A stretch of DNA of 64,000 bases from DAHUXT01 sp036273675 (GCA_036273675.1 DASUHD010000090.1:1-64000), one strand, 5' to 3'; positions 35,290-44,003 are shown, numbered from the stretch's first letter. Numbers and translations: made by a program. The notes: generated by a model from the letters alone, not told the origin.

Positions 35290-35787
35290 ATGCAGGAGAT
35301 GCACGAGCAGCGCGAACTGGCGCGCGAGCTTCAGGCGGTGCTGCACCACGAGATTCCGCTGAGTCGACAGATGGACCTGACGGTGCTGCGATACGACGGC
35401 TCCTGCCTCGCCTTACAAGCGCCGCTCGCGCCCAACATCAACCACAAGGCGACGGCCTTCGCGGGCAGCCTCAACGCCGTGACGACGCTGGCGGGCTGGG
35501 GAACGGTCTGGCTCTTGCTGGCCGAGCGCGGCCTGCACGGCACGATTGTCATCCAGGAAAGCTCGACGCGCTATCAACTTCCCGTCGGCCACGATTTCAC
35601 CGCCACCTGTCGCGTGCCATCAGGAGATGAAACCGAGCGTTTCCTCGCCGGGATGCGGCGGAGGGGCAAGGCGCGGCTGGCGCTGAAGGTGGATGTTCTT
35701 GACGGCGACGGGCGGGTCGCGGTCGCCTTCACTGGCAACTATGTTGCGTTTGCACACGCCAGCGAGAGGCCAGGGGAGGAGTCATGA
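35290..35787 (+). CDS. YiiD C-terminal-type hot-dog thioesterase
   Basis: This 165-residue protein matches the putative thioesterase domain found at the C-terminus of E. coli YiiD: LQAPLAPNINHKATAFAGSLNAVTTLAGWGTVW is the family core and ATCRVPSGDETERFLAGMRRRGKARL follows. It would hydrolyse an acyl-CoA or acyl-ACP; the substrate is unknown. Start 35290 has GGGAG upstream; an in-frame ATG at 35218 would run through the REP-like repeat. Its stop overlaps the next gene's start by 4 bp. Confidence 0.85.
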   Translation: MQEMHEQRELARELQAVLHHEIPLSRQMDLTVLRYDGSCLALQAPLAPNINHKATAFAGSLNAVTTLAGWGTVWLLLAERGLHGTIVIQESSTRYQLPVGHDFTATCRVPSGDETERFLAGMRRRGKARLALKVDVLDGDGRVAVAFTGNYVAFAHASERPGEES

Positions 35788-36149
35788 GTGATCCACTGGA
35801 GACCTTGCGGGCGTTTGGCGCGGCCATTGAGCAGGGCAAGCCAACAGTAGCCGCCAATCTCTTCGCCCCGGACGCGACCTACGAGGAGCCACCCGCGCCG
35901 ATGCTCCGCGGTCGCGACGCCCTGCTCGCCTTCTTCGCGGACTTCGCCGCCCGCCACAGCGACGTCAGCTTCACCGTCTCCCGCGCCTTCACCGACGCCA
36001 GCAACACGCGCGTGGCCGCCGAGTGGCGCTTCGCCTATGCGCGTACCGAGGACGGCACACAACGAGTCTACGAGGGAATGAGCATCCTCGAATTCACGAC
36101 AGATGGCCATATCGCGAACTGGCGCGGCTTCTCGGCGCTATTGGAATAA
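35784..36149 (+). CDS. SnoaL/NTF2-like fold protein
   Basis: This 121-residue protein has the cone-shaped NTF2-like pattern: LRAFGAAIEQGKPTVAANLFAPDATYEEP, RGRDALLAFFADFAARHSDVSF, VAAEWRFAYART and a final strand GHIANWRGFSALL. Such proteins act as small isomerases, cyclases or binding proteins. It is translationally coupled to the thioesterase gene (ATGA overlap, GGGGAGGAG upstream). Function unassigned. Confidence 0.83.
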   Translation: MSDPLETLRAFGAAIEQGKPTVAANLFAPDATYEEPPAPMLRGRDALLAFFADFAARHSDVSFTVSRAFTDASNTRVAAEWRFAYARTEDGTQRVYEGMSILEFTTDGHIANWRGFSALLE

Positions 36150-36235
36150 CTCTCGCCCAAGGAAGGCACATACAGGACCGTCGCTTCACTAGGCGTTAGC
36201 GTTCTACGTCCTCAGCGACCAGAGATGCGCTCAAT

Positions 36236-36811
36236 CTACTCATCCGAATTGGCGATGGCGATCCAGGCAGCCCAGCGGTTGGCCTCGGGCGCTATGCCGT
36301 GGTCGTCCATGCCCATGCCGGTGAGCCAGACATCCGGCACATCATCGAAGCCAACCAGCACGACGTTGCTGTCTACCGGCGGATCCTTACGCTTGCGAAC
36401 CAGGACAATCGACTCAACCCTCTCGGCGCCACGCGCGCGCAGATGTTCGGCGGCATAGAGAAGCGTTTTGCCTCGGTCAATGAGATCGTCGAGCACGACC
36501 GCATGCAGCCCCGTCAGGTCGCGATACTCCGGCGGCAAATCGGTGACCAGGCGCATCTCGCCCGGTTCGCGATTAGGCCCATAGTGGCTGATGATCATTG
36601 ACTGGACGTTCGGGTGAAAGTCAGGGTCGAGCCGCTGGATGGCAAACATGAGCTTTGCCGTGAATGGTTGCGCGCCATTGAGCAAACTGACGAACATAGT
36701 CTCTATACCCCGATAGCGAACAATAACTTCCGCCGCCAGCTCGTCTATGCGCTGGCTGACTTCTTCTTCGCTGTACAGTATTTCTTTATAGTTCGCTGGC
36801 TGCTGGCTCAT
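36236..36811 (-). CDS. hpt: Hypoxanthine phosphoribosyltransferase-like protein
   Basis: This 191-residue enzyme matches hypoxanthine/guanine phosphoribosyltransferases: YSEEEVSQRIDELAAEV at the start, FVSLLNGAQPFTAKLM for pyrophosphate binding, the PRPP loop VVLDDLIDRGKTL and a C-terminal VGFDDVPDVWLTGMGMDD. It salvages purine bases to IMP or GMP using PRPP. AAGGGGG upstream supports the start at 36811 rather than 36841. An extended -10 (TGTTATGAT, with TATGAT at 36841-36846 on the minus strand) lies just upstream. Confidence 0.9.
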   Translation of the reverse strand: MSQQPANYKEILYSEEEVSQRIDELAAEVIVRYRGIETMFVSLLNGAQPFTAKLMFAIQRLDPDFHPNVQSMIISHYGPNREPGEMRLVTDLPPEYRDLTGLHAVVLDDLIDRGKTLLYAAEHLRARGAERVESIVLVRKRKDPPVDSNVVLVGFDDVPDVWLTGMGMDDHGIAPEANRWAAWIAIANSDE

Positions 36812-36908
36812 CGTATCCCCCTTGGCACATAGTTTTTGCAATCATAACACAAGCAATTGGCGTTGTTGGGGATAGTCCATTATTCGGAGAGGGAATTGAA
36901 GGTGAGGT

Positions 36909-39869
36909 TCACCTGCTAGCGTCCACCCAGTCGGTGACGCGCTCGGTGATCTGCGCCAGCGACTCCTCGTACTGCTCGCAGCGGGGCAGCGTCCCCAGAA
37001 TCGCCGGGCCATAGCCGCGCGTCTGTATCCGGCGGTCGAAGAGGACGACCGCGTTACGCTGCTGATGGCTCCAGGCGAGGCCATTCAACGCCTGACGCAA
37101 ACGGAGCGCGCCTTGCGGCACGACAAAGCCGCTCTGAGGATCCGGCCAGCGCTCGGCGCGCGCCGCCACCGGCGGATCGCTCAGCGCCGGAAACGGCATC
37201 CGTGTCACGACGACGCAGGCGGGCGGATTCACCGTACGCGCCGCACCATCCCAGAACGAGCCAGCGCCTAAGAGCACGACTCGCGACTCCGTCTCGAAGG
37301 TGCGCCAGAGCTGACGCGCCGAGCCGTCCTGTCCCTGCGCCAGCACCAGGATGTCCTTCTGCTCCAGCTCGCGGCGAATCCCCATCCAGGCGCTCCGCAG
37401 CGCGGCATGCGAGGAGAAAATCGCCACCAGCCGCCCCTCCAGCGCAGAGGCCAGCCCGATCAGCGCCGCGTTCAACCGCTGCTGGTAGTGTGGCGCGTTC
37501 GGCTCCGGCACATCCACCGGCAGGCAGAGCAACGTCTGCGCGCTCCGGTCGCTGGAGAGACAGCGGAAACGCGCATTTTCGGGCAGCCCAAGGCTCACGC
37601 GGACCGGCTCGAAGTCGCCCGCCACCGTCAGCGCCGAGCCCGCGAGCGTCAGCGACCGCCCCGGCGCGCTCAGAGGCTGCAAGAGCGGACCAATGTCGTT
37701 CGGCTCGCCATGGATCTCCGGCACTGGCTCAATCTCCTCCGCCAGAGCAACTGTCGGAACTGCTGATTTCACCTCGGCGGCGGGCGCTTCTGGCTGGCTC
37801 TGGCCCTGAGGCTGGCTGCCGTTCTCCGGCGACTTGCGCGGCCCCTTGCGCCCATTCCAGCGGTTACTGCGCCCAGCGGTATCGCCGCGATCACCATTTT
37901 GCGGATAGGGCAACCGCAACCAGACCACCATCGGCTCGTGCGCGCCCTCATCAAGCAACAGGCGCGCGCCTTCTTCGCGCATCTGGTTCAGCCGCCAGGC
38001 CACGGCGGAAAGCTCCGAGGCGAGGCTGTCGGGCGCCTGCTTGTTCTTGCCGCCGGAGAGCGCTCTGGCCGTCTCGCGGGCGACCTTCGCCACCGCCGCC
38101 AGCCGGGCATCCATCGTGCGCCAGGCCGCCGCCACGTCGTCCCAGGCGTCATGCTGGCGCGCGCGCGCATCCAGCCGAAGCACCCGCTGCTCCTGCGGCT
38201 CGACATGGCCCTGCTCGCCGCCATGCGCATGCGCCTCTTGCAGCAGTCGTCGCAACGCCACGAAGAGACGCTCGCTCGCCTGTCGGGCCTGAGTTACCTG
38301 CTCGTACCAGCTGCGCAAGCTGGCGTGTTCTATCCGGCCTGCCGCCTGACGCAAGAGGCCGCCTCCGGGCTTGCCATTCGCCTCCCGCGCCAGATCATCC
38401 AGCGCACTGCTCACCCGGCGCTGATCGAGAACCACCTCGCGCGCCTTGCGCACATTCTCCTCGAAGACGTGGGAATCCAGCACGAGAACGCGCCTGCACT
38501 CCGGCAAGCTGTCGTCATTGCCACTGGCAAGGCGCTCCGCCAGCGCCTCGTGCGTGGTGACGAGCACGCGCGCGTCCTGTGCCTTCTGGCGCGCGCGAGT
38601 GAAGAAGCAGTAGCCGTCGCGGAGGTAGTTGCACGTGGCCATCGCCTCGGCGTGTTCGGCGCCGCCGCGCACCCGCTCCCACGCGATGTTCTCAGGGCCA
38701 GAAAGCGCCACATCCACCCGCGCGCCCGTCTGCGTTGTCTGGAGCCAGACGGCCAGTCGGGCCAGACCGCGTGTCATCTCGCGCGAGAAGCTGTCTCCGT
38801 CAGGGATCCGCGCCTGGCCGAACCAGCGGTGCAGGCACAGATACTCGTCTCGCCGCATCACCTCGGCAATCGGTAGCGACACCCCTATGCGCCGGAAGAG
38901 TGCGGGAAGCTTCTCTCGCGCCAGCTGTGCCAACTGCTCCCGCGTGGCGACGGCCACCATCAGGCGCTCGTCCTCGTGCGCAACCAGCCAGCGCGCCACC
39001 GGCTCGAGCGTCGCATCGAGATCACCTGGCAGCGCCTCCGCCAGCAGCGTACCTCCCTCGTCGAGCGCTGCTACCATCTCCCGCGCCAGCGAGTCCACAG
39101 CGGGTGCGAGGGCGGTGGGAGGCGCTGGCTCGACGGCGCCTGTCGTGGATTCGGGGATCGGCGTTTCCTGGGCGACCGCCAGCGTCAGAACATCGGGATC
39201 AACACCGAGCTGGCGCGCGAACTGGTCACCCAGCGATGCGGTCAGCGCGTGGCCAAAGGCATTCGCGGGTTGCTCACGACGCTGATTCCCTCCGCGTAGA
39301 AAATAGCGCGGCGTCCACTCGGGCGCGGCGGGCAGGTCGCGCAGGGTGCGGGCCAGCGACGCCTCGGTGGTCTCGATCCGTTGCAGAAGGAGTAGAAACA
39401 ACTCGTGGGTCAGTTGCGCATCGGCCAGCGCGCGGTGATGCACGTCGGCGGGTATGCCGAGCGCCTCGCCCAACGCGCCCAGGCTATAGTTGGGCTGGTT
39501 CGGTAGCAGCAGCGACGCCAGCTCCCACGTATCGATCAGTGGGTTGCGGCGGGCCAGCCCCACCTTCTGCAGAAACGCGACATCGAAGCCGACGTTATGC
39601 CCCACCAGCGGCGCATCGCCCAGAAACGTCCGCAGCTGCCCATGCAGCGAGGAGAGCGGGGGCGCGGAGCGTAGCTCATCCGGGCGAATGCCGGTCAACC
39701 GCTGAATGCGATAGGGCAGCGACATGTTGATCGAGACGAGTGAGGCGAAGGTATCGAGCACCTCACTTCCCGCGAACTTGACCGCGCCTACCTCGATGAT
39801 AACATCCTGCTCGTGATGCAGCCCGGTTGTTTCCAGGTCAATGGCGACGCGCACTGGCTGAGAGCGCAC
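36909..39869 (-). CDS. DnaQ-type exonuclease fused to a degenerate DinG-like helicase
   Basis: This 986-residue protein has an intact DEDDh 3'-5' exonuclease domain (D11, E13 in IDLETTGL; H91-N92 and D96 in GHNVGFDVAFL; H145 and D150). The rest aligns with DinG helicases but its motor motifs are broken: the P-loop position reads EALPGDLDAT (278-287) with no GKT/S; the DEAH box reads DSHV (465-468); the final Q-x-x-GR-x-x-R motif reads QALNGLAWS. Three of four expected Fe-S cysteines remain (345, 413, 421). A Pro/Gln/Lys-rich insert lies mid-protein. It probably acts as an exonuclease with a DNA-binding scaffold, not as a helicase. Confidence 0.85.
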   Translation of the reverse strand: MRSQPVRVAIDLETTGLHHEQDVIIEVGAVKFAGSEVLDTFASLVSINMSLPYRIQRLTGIRPDELRSAPPLSSLHGQLRTFLGDAPLVGHNVGFDVAFLQKVGLARRNPLIDTWELASLLLPNQPNYSLGALGEALGIPADVHHRALADAQLTHELFLLLLQRIETTEASLARTLRDLPAAPEWTPRYFLRGGNQRREQPANAFGHALTASLGDQFARQLGVDPDVLTLAVAQETPIPESTTGAVEPAPPTALAPAVDSLAREMVAALDEGGTLLAEALPGDLDATLEPVARWLVAHEDERLMVAVATREQLAQLAREKLPALFRRIGVSLPIAEVMRRDEYLCLHRWFGQARIPDGDSFSREMTRGLARLAVWLQTTQTGARVDVALSGPENIAWERVRGGAEHAEAMATCNYLRDGYCFFTRARQKAQDARVLVTTHEALAERLASGNDDSLPECRRVLVLDSHVFEENVRKAREVVLDQRRVSSALDDLAREANGKPGGGLLRQAAGRIEHASLRSWYEQVTQARQASERLFVALRRLLQEAHAHGGEQGHVEPQEQRVLRLDARARQHDAWDDVAAAWRTMDARLAAVAKVARETARALSGGKNKQAPDSLASELSAVAWRLNQMREEGARLLLDEGAHEPMVVWLRLPYPQNGDRGDTAGRSNRWNGRKGPRKSPENGSQPQGQSQPEAPAAEVKSAVPTVALAEEIEPVPEIHGEPNDIGPLLQPLSAPGRSLTLAGSALTVAGDFEPVRVSLGLPENARFRCLSSDRSAQTLLCLPVDVPEPNAPHYQQRLNAALIGLASALEGRLVAIFSSHAALRSAWMGIRRELEQKDILVLAQGQDGSARQLWRTFETESRVVLLGAGSFWDGAARTVNPPACVVVTRMPFPALSDPPVAARAERWPDPQSGFVVPQGALRLRQALNGLAWSHQQRNAVVLFDRRIQTRGYGPAILGTLPRCEQYEESLAQITERVTDWVDASR

Positions 39870-39933
39870 CCTTCTCTCCGTTCCATTCTTAAGCGCCGCC
39901 TCGGCGCTGGCCGGTGACGTTCGCGTGGGCCTG

Positions 39934-40605
39934 TCAGTGTCTCTCGTCTGGCTGTGGCGATTCAGTGGCGGGCATCTCCGCCAGTTGTCGCAGCAATTCG
40001 CGCGCCGCCGCGGCAGCCCGCGCCCGGTGGCTGATGAGATGCTTGCCCTCGGCGCTCATCTGACCCACAGTGCGCTGCTGATCCGGCATGTAAAAGATGG
40101 GATCGTACCCAAAGCCACCGCTGCCCGCTGGCACAAAGGCAATCTGCCCTTCAAGCGTTCCCTCGAACAGCCCCAGCACGCCTACTGGCGCTGGTCTGGC
40201 GATCACCATCGCGGCACGGTAGCGGGCGGTGCGCCGCTCGGCAGGCATATCGGCCAATCGCCCCAGCAGGATGCGGAAACGCTCCTGGTAGGAGACCTCA
40301 TCGCCAGCCCAGCGCGCTGAGTAGATGCCTGGTTCGCCGCCAAGCGCGTCGATCTCCAACCCGGAGTCTTCCGCCAGCGTCAGCATGTTGGCGGCATCGG
40401 CCCAGGCGGTCGCCTTCAGAATAGCATTCTCGGCGAAGGTCGTCCCGGTTTCCTCGACCTCCAGCGCCAACCCAATGTCGTTTGGGCTGACCAACTCGTA
40501 GGGAAGCCCGGCAAGAATCGCGCGCAATTCCTCGATTTTATGCGGATTTGTGGTCGCGAGCAGCAGGCGCGGCGGCTCCGATGGCAGCGCGGATTCTGGC
40601 GACAT
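39934..40605 (-). CDS. rdgB: XTP/dITP diphosphatase (RdgB/HAM1)
   Basis: This about 223-residue house-cleaning pyrophosphatase has LLLATTNPHKIEELRAIL at the N-terminus, ETGTTFAENAILKA, AEDSGLEIDALGGEPGIYSARWAG and GFGYDPIF plus SHRARA at the end, all diagnostic. It removes non-canonical purine nucleotides such as ITP and XTP from the pool. The start is uncertain: ATG 40605 is used; GTG 40611 and an ATG at 40692 are in frame, and AGGAAGG lies 12-18 nt upstream. It follows the exonuclease gene's start region by 64 bp in the same direction. Confidence 0.92.
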   Translation of the reverse strand: MSPESALPSEPPRLLLATTNPHKIEELRAILAGLPYELVSPNDIGLALEVEETGTTFAENAILKATAWADAANMLTLAEDSGLEIDALGGEPGIYSARWAGDEVSYQERFRILLGRLADMPAERRTARYRAAMVIARPAPVGVLGLFEGTLEGQIAFVPAGSGGFGYDPIFYMPDQQRTVGQMSAEGKHLISHRARAAAAARELLRQLAEMPATESPQPDERH

Positions 40606-40812
40606 AGGCACGATGGCAAGTGACCTTCCTACGAGTGGCAGACGTACCCTTCCACGCACGAGCAGCGCGGCTTGCCTGGATAACGATGGCAATGCCTCTC
40701 AGCGAATCAGGCTATAAATGCAGGCTCATGATAGCACGCGTGCGATACGAGCGTCGAGGTGAGACGCAATCATCCAGTGCGAGAGTGCGAAATATCTTGT
40801 TTCAATAGGTTG

Positions 40813-40861
40813 TTGACATTAATTTACGTTTGCTGTATAGTATTTTTAGAGTTCTAAAAAT
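40813..40861 (+). promoter_or_regulatory. mntR promoter with palindromic DtxR-type operator
   Basis: TTGACA (40813-40818) and TATAGT (40836-40841) are 17 bp apart. Directly after the -10 lies a 20-bp palindrome (40842-40861): ATTTTTAGA, central GT, TCTAAAAAT. The TTAG/CTAA half-sites resemble DtxR/MntR boxes, and the position over the transcription start fits repression by the encoded regulator. Confidence 0.85.
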
Positions 40862-40878
40862 TCAGTGGGAGACTTACC

Positions 40879-41604
40879 ATGACCGGAGAGACGACGGCGG
40901 AAGATATCCGCAGACTGCCCACCCGCGCCGTGGACTGCCTCAAGTATATGTACAAGCTGCGCGAGCGCGGCGAGCGGGTGACGACCTCCGCCATGCGCGA
41001 ACGGCTCCAGGCACAGGAGCCGGATGGCCAGCTCAGCGACGCGACGGTGACACAGCTCTTCAAGTCGCTGGCTGAACAAGGCTACATAGAGCATATGCCG
41101 TATCGCGGGGCGGAGCTGACGCCGAAGGGAGCTGAAGCGGCGGCGGAGCTGGTGCGCCACCATCGCCTGCTGGAACTGTATCTCGTGCGCCATCTCGGCT
41201 ATAGCTGGGACGAGGTGGACGCCGAGGCCGAGCGTCTCGAACACGCCATCTCCGAGCACTTCGAGGACCGGATAGATGCGCTGTTGGGCCATCCAACCGA
41301 AGACCCACATGGCGATCCCATTCCCAGCAAAAGCGGCGAAGTCATCACGCAGCATACACAGCCGCTCTCGGCGCTTCAGCCGGGAGACCAGGCGATTGTG
41401 CGCCGCGTGCGCGATGACAATGCTGATATGTTGCGCTACCTCGCTTCCCTGCGCCTGGCGCCAGGCGCGCGAGTCACACTGCTGGAGCGCGCGCCATTTG
41501 GCGGCCTGCTGCGGCTGCGCATCGAAAACGCCGACTCGTCCGCCGAGCAGACGGTTGGCGGCGAACTGGCAGATGCCGTGCAGGTGGTCGTGGCATCCAG
41601 GTGA
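40879..41604 (+). CDS. mntR: DtxR/MntR family metal-dependent regulator
   Basis: This 241-residue protein has an N-terminal winged HTH (VDCLKYMYKLRERGERVTTS, DATVTQLFKSLAEQGYIEHMPYRG), the metal-binding and dimerisation domain (RHHRLLELYLVRHLGYSWDEVDAEAERLEHAIS, with HPTEDPHGDPIP) and a C-terminal FeoA/SH3-like domain (ALQPGDQAIVRRV). This is the full-length DtxR/IdeR layout. With Mn or Fe bound it should repress. It is 36 bp upstream of the Nramp gene and has a palindrome in its own promoter, so it controls this operon and itself. Confidence 0.93.
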   Translation: MTGETTAEDIRRLPTRAVDCLKYMYKLRERGERVTTSAMRERLQAQEPDGQLSDATVTQLFKSLAEQGYIEHMPYRGAELTPKGAEAAAELVRHHRLLELYLVRHLGYSWDEVDAEAERLEHAISEHFEDRIDALLGHPTEDPHGDPIPSKSGEVITQHTQPLSALQPGDQAIVRRVRDDNADMLRYLASLRLAPGARVTLLERAPFGGLLRLRIENADSSAEQTVGGELADAVQVVVASR

Positions 41605-41640
41605 TTATGGTGATTTCGTGGTGGGGGCGAGGATAGTTCA

Positions 41641-42990
41641 ATGGAATTTGTACGTCGTTCGTGGATGGAGCGGCTCCGCTCAACACTCAATGTGCATCGC
41701 AGAGTCGCTACCAGCAGCGCGCGCACCGTCGCCGCGGCCGAACAGTCGCTCGCCGCGCCACAGCGCTTCAGTCTGCGCGGTGTTCTCCCTTTTCTGGGAC
41801 CGGCGTTCATCGCTGCCATCGCCTATATCGATCCCGGCAACTTCGCCACTAATATTCAGGCAGGCGCGCAGTTTGGCTACCTGTTGCTCTGGGTGATCCT
41901 TGCCAGCAATCTGATGGCCATCGTGCTCCAGATGCTCTCAGCCAAATTGGGCATCGCCACTGGCAAGAACCTGCCCCAACTGTGCCGCGAGTACCTGCCG
42001 CGTCCGGTGAGCATGGGCCTCTGGGTGATTGCCGAGATCGGCGCAATGGCGACCGACCTCGCGGAGTTCCTGGGCGCGGCCATCGGCTTCAATCTGCTCT
42101 TCCATATCCCTCTGCTAGCGGCGGGACTCCTCACGGGTGTCACCACGTTCGCCATCCTGGCGTTGCAGCGGCTGGGATTCCGCCCGCTGGAGGCCATCAT
42201 CGCTTCGCTGCTGGCAGTTATCGCCATCTGCTATGTGGTCGAGACATTCCTGGCGCGACCGGACGCCGGGCAGATCGCCTACCATGCGTTCGTGCCGCAG
42301 TTTGCCGGAACAAGCAGTATCCTGCTGGCCGTGGGCATCCTCGGCGCGACCGTGATGCCGCACGTTGTCTACCTGCACTCGGCGCTCACGCAGAATCGCA
42401 TTCAGGCACGTAACGAGCGGGACGCGAAACGTATCCTGCGCTTCGAGCGTTTTGATATCATCATTGCTCTTGGGCTGGCCGGGCTGGTCAATGGCGCGAT
42501 GCTCATCATGGCGGCGTCGGTCTTTTTTGGCAGCGGCCATAACGAGATTGGCTCGCTGGAGACCGCGTTCCATACACTGCGGCCGCTGCTTGGCGACGCC
42601 TCGTCGGTTATCTTCGGCGTGGCGCTGTTGGCCTCTGGCCTCTCGTCGTCGACGGTAGGGACGCTGGCGGGCCAGGTCATCATGGAGGGCTTCCTGGGGT
42701 GGAAGATTCCCACCTGGCTGCGCCGTGGCCTGACGATGCTGCCCGCGCTGGTCTTCATCGCGCTCAACGCGAATCCCGACCAGACGCTGGTGATTAGCCA
42801 GGTGGTGCTGAGCTTCGTCCTGCCGTTCGCCATCATACCGCTGCTGATCTTCACCAGTCGGCGCAGCATCATGGGTGGGCTGGTCAACCGGCGGGCGACG
42901 ATGATCGCTGGCTGGGTCATCGCGACGATCATCCTGGGGTTGAACGTGCTGTTGATCGCGCAGACATTCGGCATCGGCCTGTTGCGTTGA
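41641..42990 (+). CDS. mntH: Nramp family Mn/Fe transporter
   Basis: This 449-residue transporter has 11 transmembrane segments and the two canonical Nramp metal-site motifs: DPGN in the first helix (AYIDPGNFATNIQAG, about residue 63) and MPH in the sixth (ATVMPHVVYLHS). It imports Mn2+ or Fe2+ with protons. The N-terminal 40 residues are a basic extension. The gene follows mntR by 36 bp and lacks its own evident promoter, so the two are likely one operon under MntR control. Confidence 0.95.
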   Translation: MEFVRRSWMERLRSTLNVHRRVATSSARTVAAAEQSLAAPQRFSLRGVLPFLGPAFIAAIAYIDPGNFATNIQAGAQFGYLLLWVILASNLMAIVLQMLSAKLGIATGKNLPQLCREYLPRPVSMGLWVIAEIGAMATDLAEFLGAAIGFNLLFHIPLLAAGLLTGVTTFAILALQRLGFRPLEAIIASLLAVIAICYVVETFLARPDAGQIAYHAFVPQFAGTSSILLAVGILGATVMPHVVYLHSALTQNRIQARNERDAKRILRFERFDIIIALGLAGLVNGAMLIMAASVFFGSGHNEIGSLETAFHTLRPLLGDASSVIFGVALLASGLSSSTVGTLAGQVIMEGFLGWKIPTWLRRGLTMLPALVFIALNANPDQTLVISQVVLSFVLPFAIIPLLIFTSRRSIMGGLVNRRATMIAGWVIATIILGLNVLLIAQTFGIGLLR

Positions 42991-43139
42991 CGCGCCGTAC
43001 CCTCGATGCGCACGGTGCCGATGGCTGGCACACTTCTCACGATGCGATACGTCTCTACTATCGGGTAGGTATGCGGCCAATGGATGCGAGTGCGTCTGCC
43101 TGGCTCGCCAACGCCTGGTCTACCCAGTAGGGGGTCATC

Positions 43140-43589
43140 GTGAAGCGTCAGCTTATCATCGTCGCGGCGACGGTCGCCGTCGCACTGGTTGTGACTGTGA
43201 TTGTCCTTGCTACCCAACCAAAGGGTTCCCACGCCGCGACTCCCGCACCGCTGACCGGCCATTCGTGGACGCTCACCCGGCTTGTGGTAGATGGCAATGA
43301 GACGATTCTTTCCAGCGCCAACCCGATCACACTGAGCTTCCAGGCGCAGGATCACACGCTCAGCGGCAGCAGTGGCTGTAATACCTACGGCGCATCTTAC
43401 ACGTTGACAGGCGCCCAGATCCATATCACTGGCATGCGCACTACCCTGGTGTTGTGTGAAGACGCTGACGTGATGGCGCTGGAATTCGCCTACACGGATG
43501 GGCTTTCGCGCGTGGAGACTTTGCGCATCGACGGCGCTACGCTGACACTGGAGGGCGACAACGGCCAGGTTTTCATGACCTTCGTGTGA
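43140..43589 (+). CDS. META domain (HslJ-like) anchored protein
   Basis: This 149-residue protein has an N-terminal hydrophobic segment (IIVAATVAVALVVTVIVLA) serving as signal or anchor, then a META domain (LTGHSWTLTRLVVDG, GSSGCNTYGASYTLTGAQIHI, DGATLTLEG). HslJ-type proteins sit outside the cytoplasmic membrane and are linked to novobiocin tolerance in E. coli; the biochemical role is unknown. It begins at GTG 43140 with AGGGGG upstream and lies 150 bp after mntH. Confidence 0.85.
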   Translation: MKRQLIIVAATVAVALVVTVIVLATQPKGSHAATPAPLTGHSWTLTRLVVDGNETILSSANPITLSFQAQDHTLSGSSGCNTYGASYTLTGAQIHITGMRTTLVLCEDADVMALEFAYTDGLSRVETLRIDGATLTLEGDNGQVFMTFV

Positions 43590-43597
43590 TTCGTGTG

Positions 43598-43665
43598 ATA
43601 GCCCGCCAGGGGGATGCTACAGCGCTCGCCGGGTATGCGCTGAGCGCCGATGACATGCGGGCTAT
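43598..43665. other. Long nested stem-loop
   Basis: ATAGCCCGC (43598-43606) pairs perfectly with GCGGGCTAT (43657-43665), enclosing an inner stem CAGCGC (43620-43625)/GCGCTG (43637-43642). It lies between the META gene and the tRNA-Pro promoter. No T-run follows; it may be a terminator or a structured RNA. Confidence 0.45.
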
Positions 43666-43680
43666 GAGACATTCAGATGC

Positions 43681-43710
43681 TTGACGCCTTCAGGCGAGCA
43701 TGCCTATACT
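43681..43710 (+). promoter_or_regulatory. Promoter of tRNA-Pro
   Basis: TTGACG (43681-43686) and TATACT (43705-43710) are 18 bp apart, 19 bp before the tRNA. Confidence 0.75.
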
Positions 43711-43728
43711 ATGACAGTACGGCTTTTG

Positions 43729-43802
43729 CGGGGTGTAGCGCAGTTGGTCAGCGCGCATGGTTTGGGACCATGAGGTCGCCGGTTCGAATCCGGCCACCCC
43801 GA
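43729..43802 (+). tRNA. tRNA-Pro (anticodon TGG)
   Basis: The acceptor stem CGGGGTG (43729-43735) pairs with CACCCCG (43795-43801), starting with C as usual for bacterial tRNA-Pro. The anticodon stem CATGG/CCATG encloses TTTGGGA, anticodon TGG at 43763-43765. The T arm is GCCGG-TTCGAAT-CCGGC. Discriminator A43802; CCA is not encoded. It decodes CCN proline codons. Confidence 0.97.
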
Positions 43803-43931
43803 CCGCGATGCCACCGGGTTTCACAGGCGTCGCCGCGACCCGCACACTGTTTCAATCCCCCTGATCACTTCTGGTCATTTGACCACCGGTTCTGGGGCGC
43901 GGCTGTGTGGGTGTTTCTCCCGTACGAGCAT

Positions 43932-43975
43932 GCATGCGCCTAGCATATGCCTGGCATACACCGTGCATATGAAAC
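43932..43975 (+). promoter_or_regulatory. Four 11-bp direct repeats (GCATA)
   Basis: GCATG/GCATA starts at 43932, 43943, 43954 and 43965, exactly 11 bp apart: units GCATGCGCCTA, GCATATGCCTG, GCATACACCGT and GCATATGAAAC. Repeats on one DNA face upstream of a transporter gene suggest an OmpR/PhoB-type activator site. Confidence 0.5.
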
Positions 43976-44003
43976 GTGTGCGCAACGTACGGAGAGGAGG
44001 ACA

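Noticed and set aside
37202..38560. 450-codon plus-strand frame opposite the DnaQ-DinG gene
   Set aside because: Low-complexity Arg/Pro/Ala translation without motifs, antisense to a gene with a clear exonuclease domain.
42115..43424. Long minus-strand frames opposite mntH and the META gene
   Set aside because: Compositional shadows; the plus-strand genes have diagnostic motifs and good ribosome binding sites.
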